A stretch of 64,000 nt of DNA from Parahoeflea olei (lineage in GTDB: Bacteria > Pseudomonadota > Alphaproteobacteria > Rhizobiales > Rhizobiaceae). Positions within the stretch are counted from its first letter, which is position 1. Every line of letters starts with the position of its first letter. The notes under the pieces are model-generated. The model searched no databases. It saw only the letters and a list, made by a program, of their open reading frames with translations, and was not told the DNA's origin. The DNA is taken from positions 170,280 to 234,279 of the forward strand of contig NZ_LQZT01000023.1 of assembly GCF_001703635.1 (NCBI RefSeq), written 5' to 3'. Of this stretch, positions 9,218 through 16,597 are shown in pieces. Made by a program: the position numbers and the translations under genes.

Positions 9218-10117
9218 ATGTCTCACGCCCGTCCCCCTCTCGTCACGCTCGACAATGCCGGTGTCCATCGCGCTGGTCGCTGGCTCGTGCGCGGCGTCAC
9301 CCTCGCCATCGAACCCGGCGAGATCGTGACCCTGATCGGTCCCAACGGATCGGGAAAGTCGACCACCGCGAAGATGGCGCTCGGCATTCTCAAGCCCGAC
9401 GAGGGCACCGTGGTGCGCCGTGCGGATCTCAAGGTCTCCTATGTGCCGCAACTGCTTGCGGTCGACTGGACCATGCCGCTCAAGGTGCGCCGCTTCATGC
9501 GCCTGACCGGCCATGTCGATCCGGCAGAGGCCGAAAGCGCCATGCAGTCGACGGGCGTCGCGCATCTGGCGGACGCCGAGGTGCGCACACTGTCGGGCGG
9601 GGAGTTCCAGCGGGTGATGCTCGCCCGCGCGGTGGCCCGCAAGCCCGACCTGCTGGTGCTCGACGAGCCGGTGCAGGGCGTGGATTTCACCGGCGAGATC
9701 GCGCTTTACGATCTCATCAAGCGCATCCGCGACACCATGCGCTGCGGCATTCTGCTGATCTCCCACGACCTGCATGTGGTGATGGCGGCCACCGACCGCG
9801 TGATCTGTCTCAACGGCCATGTCTGCTGCTCGGGCACGCCCACCGCGGTGGCCTCGAGCGCCGAATACAAGGCCCTGTTCGGCGGCCGCGCGGCTGCGAC
9901 GCTTGCCGTCTACGAGCATCATCACGACCACACCCATCTGCCCGACGGACGCGTGCGCCACGGCGACGGCTCCATCACCGAGAATTGCCATCCGGGCGAC
10001 GGTCACCATAACCACGATCATGCGCACGGGCACGATCATGCGCACGGGCATGACCATGCTCATGACCAGGACCATGACGACCAGGGCTATCTGGCCGGGA
10101 GCCGCACCGATGCTTGA
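9218..10117 (+). CDS. znuC: zinc ABC transporter ATP-binding protein (ZnuC) with His-rich tail
   Basis: ATPase of 299 residues that powers zinc import with ZnuA and ZnuB. Walker A is GPNGSGKST (about 45-53), the signature is LSGGEFQRVMLARA, and Walker B is LLVLDEPVQGVD, followed by the switch His in LISHDLH. The final 70 residues or so are an unusual histidine/aspartate tail with repeated HGHDHAHGHDH units, encoded by short DNA repeats near 10018-10070; typical ZnuC proteins of about 250 residues lack such a long tail. It could bind zinc on the cytoplasmic side. The 3' end overlaps znuB by eight bases. Confidence 0.94.
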   Translation: MSHARPPLVTLDNAGVHRAGRWLVRGVTLAIEPGEIVTLIGPNGSGKSTTAKMALGILKPDEGTVVRRADLKVSYVPQLLAVDWTMPLKVRRFMRLTGHVDPAEAESAMQSTGVAHLADAEVRTLSGGEFQRVMLARAVARKPDLLVLDEPVQGVDFTGEIALYDLIKRIRDTMRCGILLISHDLHVVMAATDRVICLNGHVCCSGTPTAVASSAEYKALFGGRAAATLAVYEHHHDHTHLPDGRVRHGDGSITENCHPGDGHHNHDHAHGHDHAHGHDHAHDQDHDDQGYLAGSRTDA

Positions 10118-10961
10118 CGATTTCTTCACGCGCGCCCTGATCGCCGGCATCGGCGTCGCCCTGGTGGCGGGACCGTTCGGCTGTTTCATCGTCTGGCGCC
10201 GGCTCGCCTATTTCGGCGATACGCTCTCGCACGCGGCGCTGCTCGGCGTGGCTATGGCCTTCCTGTTCGAGATCAACATCACGCTCGCCGTCTTCGCCGT
10301 CTCGGCCTGCGTGTCGATCGCGCTGCTTCTTTTGCAAAGGCAGGGCACGCTCTCCTCCGATGCGCTGCTGGGGCTTCTCTCCCATTCCGCGCTCGCGCTC
10401 GGGCTGGTGGCGCTCGCCTTCATGACCTGGATTCGCATGGACCTGATGGGCTTCCTGTTCGGCGATATCCTCGCCGTCTCGAAGGCCGATATCGGTGTCA
10501 TCTGGCTGGGCGGCGCCGGCGTGCTTGCGGTCCTGGCCGCAATCTGGCGGCCGCTGTTTGCCGCCACCGTCAACCGCGAACTGGCCGAAGCCGAGGGCAT
10601 GAACCCGGAGCGGGTCAACATCGTCTTCATGCTGCTGATGGCCGCGGTGATCGCGATCTCGATGAAGATCGTCGGCGTGCTGCTGATCACGGCGCTGCTG
10701 ATCATTCCGGCGGCGACGGTGCGCCGGTTCTCCGCCGGCCCCGAACAGATGGCGCTGCTCGCGGCGCTTGCCGGCGCGCTTGCGGCCACGGGCGGGCTGT
10801 TCGGATCGCTCAGATGGGACACGCCCGCCGGTCCCTCCATCGTCGTCACCGCGCTCGCGCTGTTCGTGCTGTCGCTGGCGGTGACATTGCCGCGCGCCGC
10901 GGCCAGGCCCGGCGCCCCGGCCGCAGCGGCGGATACCGCCGAGAAAGGAGCCAGTTCATGA
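10110..10961 (+). CDS. znuB: zinc ABC transporter permease (ZnuB)
   Basis: Inner-membrane permease of 283 residues from the ABC-3 family, with about eight hydrophobic segments. The start MLDDFFTRALIAGIGVALVAGPFGCFIVWRR and the following YFGDTLSHAALLGVAM are the usual ZnuB pattern, and MAAVIAISMKIVGVLLITALLIIPAATVRR is the conserved late segment. The ATG is chosen because homology starts there and it lies inside the end of znuC (8-base overlap). The stop overlaps the zur ATG. The C-terminal 25 residues are Ala-rich and cytoplasmic. Confidence 0.95.
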   Translation: MLDDFFTRALIAGIGVALVAGPFGCFIVWRRLAYFGDTLSHAALLGVAMAFLFEINITLAVFAVSACVSIALLLLQRQGTLSSDALLGLLSHSALALGLVALAFMTWIRMDLMGFLFGDILAVSKADIGVIWLGGAGVLAVLAAIWRPLFAATVNRELAEAEGMNPERVNIVFMLLMAAVIAISMKIVGVLLITALLIIPAATVRRFSAGPEQMALLAALAGALAATGGLFGSLRWDTPAGPSIVVTALALFVLSLAVTLPRAAARPGAPAAAADTAEKGASS

Positions 10962-11371
10962 GCGACCACGGTCATCACCATCCCGCGGACCTGACCCGCA
11001 ACCAGTCGCTGGTGATGGGAGAACTCACCAATGCGAAAGGCCCGCTCAGCGCCTACACCATCCTCGACCGGCTGCGCGACGCGGGCTTCCGCGCGCCGCT
11101 GCAGGTCTACCGCGCGCTCGACAAGCTGGTCGAGTTCGGCCTGGTGCACCGGCTCGAAAGCCTCAACGCCTTCGTCGCCTGTCGCCATCCCGGCTGCGAC
11201 GGCGACGACAAGGTGGCCTTCATGATCTGCGAGAAATGCGGCCAGGTCCGTGAAATCGCCGATGAGGCGCTCGACGGGCGACTGTCGCAACTGGCGAAAG
11301 AGGCGGGCTTCGTCCTCAAGAAAGCGACCCTCGAACTGCGCGGCCTGTGCCAGACCTGCGCTGCGGCGTAG
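10958..11371 (+). CDS. zur: zinc uptake regulator, Fur family (Zur)
   Basis: A 137-residue Fur-family repressor whose place at the end of the znu operon marks it as Zur. It has an N-terminal winged helix (LSAYTILDRLRDAGFRAPLQVYRALDKLVEFGLVHR) and a dimerisation/metal part with two Cys pairs, CEKCG and CQTC, for the structural zinc. The initial MSDHGHHHPAD adds another His cluster. ATGA overlap with znuB indicates coupled translation. It would repress znuA and znuCB when zinc is sufficient, and probably its own synthesis through the shared promoter. Confidence 0.93.
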   Translation: MSDHGHHHPADLTRNQSLVMGELTNAKGPLSAYTILDRLRDAGFRAPLQVYRALDKLVEFGLVHRLESLNAFVACRHPGCDGDDKVAFMICEKCGQVREIADEALDGRLSQLAKEAGFVLKKATLELRGLCQTCAAA

Positions 11372-11589
11372 CAAGCCTTCGGCAGAAGCGGCCCCGGTGC
11401 CGCAGCCGCAATTGCGTGAGGGCAGGCCGCCGGGGCGTCGCGCGGACGGTCTTTGTTCGACCCGCGCCGCCGAGGCTTGCCGGCCGCGACGGGGCAGGCG
11501 CAGGACATCCCGGGAGCTATTCCCTGTGGCCGGATGACCGTTTACGGTGCAAATGATGCAACGCTCCGCGATCGCCCGCGGCGCAAACA

Positions 11590-12729
11590 GTGAGCCCTGA
11601 GGTCCCCATGCTGAAGATCATGACAATCGTTGGAACGCGGCCGGAGATCATCCGGCTGTCCCGGGTCATTGCCAAGTTCGACCGGCATTTCGACCATGTC
11701 CTGGTTCATTCCGGCCAGAACTACGATTACGAGCTCAACGAGATCTTCTTCGGCCAGCTCAAGATTCGCCGCCCCGACGAGTTTCTCGAGGCTGCGGGAG
11801 AGAGCAGCGCCGAAACCATTGCGAACGTGATCGTCAAGGCGGATGCGGCGCTCGAGCGGCACAAGCCGGATGCCGTCCTGCTGCTGGGCGACACCAACAG
11901 CTGCATGGCGGCCATTTCCGCCAAGCGGCGCAAGATCCCGGTGTTTCACATGGAGGCGGGCAACCGCTGCTTCGACCAGCGGGTGCCCGAGGAGATCAAC
12001 CGCAAGATCATCGACAATGTCTCCGACATCAACCTGACCTACAGCCAGATCGCGCGCCAGTACCTGCTGCGCGAGGGCTTTCCGCCCGACCAGGTGATCG
12101 TCACCGGCAGCCCGATGGGCGAGGTGATCGAGCACTACCGCGAGGAGATCGGCAAATCCGACATCCTCGCGCGGCTCGGCCTCGAACAGGGCCGCTATTT
12201 CGTCGTCAGCGCGCATCGCGAGGAAAACGTCGATGCCCCGGAGCGGCTCGCGGCGCTTGTCGGGATCGTCAACGACCTGGCGGATCGCAACGCCGAGCCG
12301 GTGATCGTGTCCACCCATCCGCGCACCCGCAACCGGCTCGATACTCTGGGGCTTGCCGCCCATCCGCTGGTCAGGTTCGAAAAGCCCTTCGGCTTTCTCG
12401 ACTACATCCAGTTGCAGGTGCAGGCGCGCGCGGTGCTGTCCGACAGCGGCACCATCACCGAGGAAAGCGCGATCCTGAATTTTCCGGCGCTCAACCTGCG
12501 CGACGTGCACGAACGCCCGGAGGGTGTCGAGGAAGCTTCGGTGATGATGGTCGGGCTCGATCCGGCGCGCATCCTGCAGGCGCTCGACATCCTCGCCGGG
12601 CAGCCGCGCGGCGCCGAGCGCAGCCTGCGCATTCCCAATGACTACCTGCCCACCAATGTCTCCGACAAGATCGTCCGGATCGTCATGAGCTACACCGATT
12701 ACGTCAATCGCCGGGTTTGGCACCGCTGA
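11590..12729 (+). CDS. fnlC: non-hydrolysing UDP-GlcNAc 2-epimerase family protein (FnlC/CapG type)
   Basis: A 379-residue epimerase of the WecB superfamily. GTRPEIIRLSRVI, HSGQNYDYELNEIFF, LLLGDTNSCMAA and HMEAGNRCFDQRVPEEINRK match the FnlC/Cap5G/WbjD subgroup, which inverts C-2 of UDP-2-acetamido-2,6-dideoxy-L-hexoses. This differs from the MEAGLR pattern of WecB and WbpI. Its likely partners, fnlA (46949) and an RmlD-like reductase (48085), lie more than 34 kb away on the other strand. The start shown may be six codons too early, since an in-frame ATG follows at 11608 just before MLKIMTIVGTRPE. A UDP-ManNAc3NAcA-type epimerase activity is a weaker alternative. Confidence 0.82.
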   Translation: MSPEVPMLKIMTIVGTRPEIIRLSRVIAKFDRHFDHVLVHSGQNYDYELNEIFFGQLKIRRPDEFLEAAGESSAETIANVIVKADAALERHKPDAVLLLGDTNSCMAAISAKRRKIPVFHMEAGNRCFDQRVPEEINRKIIDNVSDINLTYSQIARQYLLREGFPPDQVIVTGSPMGEVIEHYREEIGKSDILARLGLEQGRYFVVSAHREENVDAPERLAALVGIVNDLADRNAEPVIVSTHPRTRNRLDTLGLAAHPLVRFEKPFGFLDYIQLQVQARAVLSDSGTITEESAILNFPALNLRDVHERPEGVEEASVMMVGLDPARILQALDILAGQPRGAERSLRIPNDYLPTNVSDKIVRIVMSYTDYVNRRVWHR

Positions 12730-13034
12730 GGCAAAGGCGAGGGCGCCTGACGGCAGAGACGGTGTTCAAGCGGTTCCGCGCCGCTCGGACCGCTGCCGAA
12801 CCGTGGCAAGCATCGCCCGGCTGAAGCCGCCTCAAGCCTCGGCCTGCCGTGCTGGTGCGACGGGTTTTTGTGGTGGTGATTGCTTAAATAAGGGGGTGGC
12901 AAGTCAAACCGGTTGAAGGTATTGAGTGGCTTCCGTATCCGATACCTTGCAGAGGCGTCGGCTTGCGCGTCTGGGACGTGGATCTGACCGGACATTCGAT
13001 CGGGGGCGCATCGCCGGCGCCAAGGGCTAGCGAG
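12730..13034. other. 305-base gap before the ptmE-like gene
   Basis: No coding sequence is supported here. The distal part is AT-richer (around 12880-12900, including tgcttaaataag). It also contains a 7-base inverted repeat, AAGGTAT at 12916-12922 and ATACCTT at 12942-12948. It probably holds the promoter or leader of the following nonulosonic-acid genes; no exact promoter can be named. Confidence 0.4.
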
Positions 13035-14129
13035 GTGAATACCGTGTTCGTCGACATAGAAAAAGTTGTGCTGCGGCCAGACCAGCCGATGCGCGCGGCG
13101 ATCGAGGCCATCGACACCAGCGGCTTGAAGATCGCCATCATCACCGATGAGGACCGGCGCCTTCTGGGCGTGGTCACCGATGGCGACATCAGGCGCACCC
13201 TTCTCCAGGGGCACGGGCTGGAAACGCCGATCCGCGAATTCATGAACGCAAAGCCGCGCACCGCCCACTGGGGCTCGGACAAGAAGGTGCTGCTGAGCCG
13301 GTTGCGGCACGAGCAGATCCTGCACATGCCGATCGTCGACGACGACGGGCGGATCCGCGACCTCGCCTATCTTCCCCTGCTGGAGCAGCAGTCGACCCAC
13401 CTCAACGAGGTGGTGATCATGGCCGGCGGCCTGGGGACGCGGCTTCGCCCGCTGACGGAGAAGGTGCCCAAGCCGCTGATTTCGGTCGGTGGACGGCCGC
13501 TGATCGACACCATCGTCGACCGGCTGGTGGCGCAGGGCCTGTCCAACATCACATTGTGCGTCAACTACCTCGGCCACATGCTCGAGGAGCATCTCGGCGA
13601 CGGATCGCGCTATGGCGCCCGCTTCACCTATGTGCGCGAAGACAAGCGGATGGGAACCGCCGGCGCGCTCTCGCTGCTCAAGCAGCGGCCGGGAGCCCCG
13701 TTCTTCGTCATGAACGGCGATATTCTGACCTCGGTCGACTTGCTGGCGATGCGCGACTTCCATCAGGAAAACCGCTCCGTGGCGACCATGGCCGTCAACA
13801 ACTTCAGCTACGAGGTGCCGTTCGGGGTGGTCGAGGTCTCCGACCGGCGGATCACCGGCCTGAGCGAAAAGCCGCAATACAATTTCCTCGTCAATGCCGG
13901 GATCTACCTGTTCGAGCCGGAGGTTCTTGACCACGTCCCGTTCGATCAGTTCTTCGACATGAACAGCTTCTTCGATCGGCTGATTGAACTCGACAAGCCG
14001 ATCGTGGCGTTTCCGGTGCGCGAGCACTGGCTCGACATCGGCCGGCCGGACGACCTCGAACGTGCCAACACCACTTTTCCCGGGAGCCCGGACGCAAAGG
14101 GATCCCCGGGCTCCGGATCCGCGGCCTGA
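13035..14129 (+). CDS. ptmE: CBS-domain sugar nucleotidyltransferase (PtmE-like)
   Basis: A 364-residue fusion of two CBS motifs (about 1-115, with IITDEDRRLLGVVTDGDIRR) and a nucleotidyltransferase domain beginning EVVIMAGGLGTRLRPLTEKVPKPL (about 125-148). This architecture is that of Campylobacter PtmE, which makes GDP-GlcNAc for legionaminic acid synthesis. Placement directly before legB- and legC-like genes supports that role, although other CBS-nucleotidyltransferases of surface-sugar loci look alike. The GTG start at 13035 has gcgag before it and gives the usual short lead to the first CBS; a TTG at 12963 would add 24 residues with no family support. Confidence 0.82.
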   Translation: MNTVFVDIEKVVLRPDQPMRAAIEAIDTSGLKIAIITDEDRRLLGVVTDGDIRRTLLQGHGLETPIREFMNAKPRTAHWGSDKKVLLSRLRHEQILHMPIVDDDGRIRDLAYLPLLEQQSTHLNEVVIMAGGLGTRLRPLTEKVPKPLISVGGRPLIDTIVDRLVAQGLSNITLCVNYLGHMLEEHLGDGSRYGARFTYVREDKRMGTAGALSLLKQRPGAPFFVMNGDILTSVDLLAMRDFHQENRSVATMAVNNFSYEVPFGVVEVSDRRITGLSEKPQYNFLVNAGIYLFEPEVLDHVPFDQFFDMNSFFDRLIELDKPIVAFPVREHWLDIGRPDDLERANTTFPGSPDAKGSPGSGSAA

Positions 14130-14169
14130 CCGCCTTTTCTGACGTGAATCCAACACAATAGGTGACTTT

Positions 14170-15408
14170 GTGTCGAACACACTAGCCAGACTCGCCACCG
14201 GACGTTCGGTGTCCCTGCTGACCGATGACCTTCGGAAATTTTCCGGCACGCTCACCGAAAGGGTGAAGGGCAAGCGCATTCTCGCGATCGGCGCGGCCGG
14301 CTCCATCGGTTCGTCGACCGTGGAGGTGCTTGCAGGCTTTGAACCCGCATCGCTGCATGTCGTCGATCACAACGAGAACGAGTTGGCAGAACTCGTGCGG
14401 ACGCTGCGTTCGCGCGAACAGGCGCTCGCGGTCGCGGATTTCCGCACGCTGCCGCTCGACTACGGCTCGCCTGCGATGCGGCTGCTGCTGCATGAAGAGG
14501 GCCCCTACGACATCGTCCTCAATTTTGCGGCCATCAAGCATGTCCGCTCGGAGAAGGATGTCTTCTCCATGCTGCAGATGTTCGACACCAACTTCCTCAA
14601 GCAGTCGCAGCTGCTGCGCTGGCTTGGCGAAACCGGCTTTACCGGGCGCTTCTTCTCGGTCTCGACCGACAAGGCCGCGAATCCGAGTTCCTTCATGGGC
14701 GCGAGCAAGCGGCTGATGGAACACGTCATGTTCAGCGGCGAGGCGGCCGAAGGGCTGAAGGCGACCATTACCTCGGCGCGGTTTGCGAATGTGGCCTTTT
14801 CCAACGGCTCGCTGCTGCAGAGCTTCGAGCGACGGCTGCAGCAGGGACAGCCGCTCGCCGCGCCGCGCGACACCCGTCGCTATTTCGTCTCGCTCGAGGA
14901 ATCCGGCCAGCTCTGCGCGCTGGCCTCGGTCTGCGGCCCGGACCAGCACATCATGGTGCCGAAACTCGATCCCGACGAGCACCTGCTGCCGCTCGAGAAC
15001 ATGGCCCGGAGCTTCCTCGAAGCCATGGGCTACACGCCCGAGATCATGACCGAAGAGGCCGAGGCGCGGGCCTCGGTGGCACGGCTGAGAGCCGAGGGGC
15101 GCTGGCCGCTGCTGCTCACGCCGCTCGATACCGCCGGCGAGAAACCCTACGAGGAATTCGTTGCCGAAGGCGAGACCGCGCTGGACGTGGGGTTCGGCGA
15201 GTTGATGGCGATTGCCTACAAGCCGGCCGAAAAGGGCCTGGTCTCGGCGCTCATCAAGGATGTCGAGGCGATCTTCCGCGACACCGCAAGTCTTGCGCGG
15301 CCGCCCAGTCTGGACAAGGATCGGCTCAAGACCCTGGTTGCCCGCATCGAACCGTCGTTCCTGACGACCCACAAATACAGCGATAAAACGCTCGATCTCA
15401 GAGTATGA
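14170..15408 (+). CDS. legB: nucleotide-sugar 4,6-dehydratase, LegB-like
   Basis: A 412-residue extended-SDR enzyme of the CapD/FlaA1 group without membrane segments. The NAD-binding motif is GAAGSIGSST (41-50). FSVSTDKAANPSSFMGASKR carries the Thr-Asp-Lys and Met-x-x-x-Lys arrangement of inverting and retaining 4,6-dehydratases, where Met replaces Tyr. In legionaminic acid pathways the LegB enzyme acts on GDP-GlcNAc to give the 4-keto-6-deoxy sugar used by LegC. The GTG start has ggtga five bases upstream. The next gene begins four bases after the stop. The exact nucleotide (GDP or UDP) is inferred from the neighbouring ptmE-like gene. Confidence 0.8.
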   Translation: MSNTLARLATGRSVSLLTDDLRKFSGTLTERVKGKRILAIGAAGSIGSSTVEVLAGFEPASLHVVDHNENELAELVRTLRSREQALAVADFRTLPLDYGSPAMRLLLHEEGPYDIVLNFAAIKHVRSEKDVFSMLQMFDTNFLKQSQLLRWLGETGFTGRFFSVSTDKAANPSSFMGASKRLMEHVMFSGEAAEGLKATITSARFANVAFSNGSLLQSFERRLQQGQPLAAPRDTRRYFVSLEESGQLCALASVCGPDQHIMVPKLDPDEHLLPLENMARSFLEAMGYTPEIMTEEAEARASVARLRAEGRWPLLLTPLDTAGEKPYEEFVAEGETALDVGFGELMAIAYKPAEKGLVSALIKDVEAIFRDTASLARPPSLDKDRLKTLVARIEPSFLTTHKYSDKTLDLRV

Positions 15409-15412
15409 GCCG

Positions 15413-16567
15413 ATGATCCCCTTAGCCGTCCCGAACCTTGCCGGTCGAGAAGCAGAATATCTCCAGGAATGCATCACCTCGACCTTCGTGTCGACGGTCG
15501 GCCCGTTCGTGGGGCGTTTCGAGAAAATGGTTGCGGAGGCCTCCGGCGCGAAGCACGCGGTCGCCACCTCTGCCGGAACCACGGCCCTGCATGCGGCCCT
15601 GGTGGCCTCGGGCGTGGGACACGGCGACCTCGTCATCGCGCCGTCCTTCACCTTCATCGCCTCGGTGGCGGCGATCGCCCATTGCGGCGCGCAACCCTGG
15701 CTGTTCGACGTGGCAGCCCATAGCTGGACCCTCGATCCGGATCTGCTCGCCGCCGCGCTCGAGAGCGAGACGGAGCGGCACGACGATGGCAGCCTGCGCC
15801 ACAGGCCGACCGGCAAGCGGGTCGCGGCCATTCTGCCTGTCTACACGCTGGGAATCCCGGCGGACATGGATCCGATCGTCGCGCTCGGCGCGCGCTACGG
15901 CCTGCCGGTCGTCGCCGATGCCGCCGCCGCGCTCGGCACCAGCTACAAGAACCGGCCCTCGGGATCGCTGGGCGCCGATTTCACCATGTTCTCCTTCAAC
16001 GGCAACAAGACCGTGACCGCCGGCGGCGGCGGGATCATCGTCACCGATGACGACGCCAAGGCCAAGCTGTTCCGCCACCTCACCACCACCGCCCGCGTGG
16101 GCGCGGACTACGACCACGACATGGTCGGGTTCAACTACCGCATGACCAATCTCCAGGCGGCGGTCGGCTGTGCGCAGATGGAAAACCTCGATCAGTTTCT
16201 CGAGGCCAAGCGGCGCATCGCCATCGCCTATCGCGATGCCTTTGCCGGCCTCGACATGGTCGAGCCGTTCCCCGACCCTGATTACGTCCGCAATGGCCAC
16301 TGGTTCTCGGGCGTTGTGCTGAGACGGGACTATGCCCGGCATCTGCCTGATGTCCGCGCGCGCCTGCGCGAGGCGGGCATCGATGCCCGACCGTTCTGGA
16401 AGCCTGCGCATCTGCAGCCGCCCTATGCCACCGCGCCCGTGACCGCGATGCCGGTCAGCGACGACATCTGGGCGAGGGTGCTGACATTGCCCTGCTCCAC
16501 GGGGCTGACCGCTTCGGATCAGGCGCGCGTCATCGATGTCACGCGGGATGAAATCGCGAAACTGTGA
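15413..16567 (+). CDS. legC: LegC-type PLP aminotransferase
   Basis: A 384-residue DegT/DnrJ/EryC1 aminotransferase. It would place the 4-amino group on the 4-keto-6-deoxy sugar made by the upstream dehydratase. The PLP-binding Lys is in SFNGNKT (Lys199), a LegC-type motif; family regions include TSAGTTALHAAL (52-63), VVADAAAALG and VGFNYRMTNLQAAVGCAQ. LegC proteins also share the initial MIPLAVPNLAGREAEYL and STFVSTVGPFV. The start is four bases after the legB-like stop. The product would then go to N-acetylation and hydrolytic epimerisation by the neuD- and neuC-like genes near 31-33 kb. Confidence 0.88.
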   Translation: MIPLAVPNLAGREAEYLQECITSTFVSTVGPFVGRFEKMVAEASGAKHAVATSAGTTALHAALVASGVGHGDLVIAPSFTFIASVAAIAHCGAQPWLFDVAAHSWTLDPDLLAAALESETERHDDGSLRHRPTGKRVAAILPVYTLGIPADMDPIVALGARYGLPVVADAAAALGTSYKNRPSGSLGADFTMFSFNGNKTVTAGGGGIIVTDDDAKAKLFRHLTTTARVGADYDHDMVGFNYRMTNLQAAVGCAQMENLDQFLEAKRRIAIAYRDAFAGLDMVEPFPDPDYVRNGHWFSGVVLRRDYARHLPDVRARLREAGIDARPFWKPAHLQPPYATAPVTAMPVSDDIWARVLTLPCSTGLTASDQARVIDVTRDEIAKL

Positions 16568-16597
16568 GCGTGACCGCGGCGGGGGGCGGCGCGGGTT

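Noticed and set aside
10018..10070. CRISPR-like short repeats
   Set aside because: The repeats are codons for His and Asp in the ZnuC tail, with no spacers.
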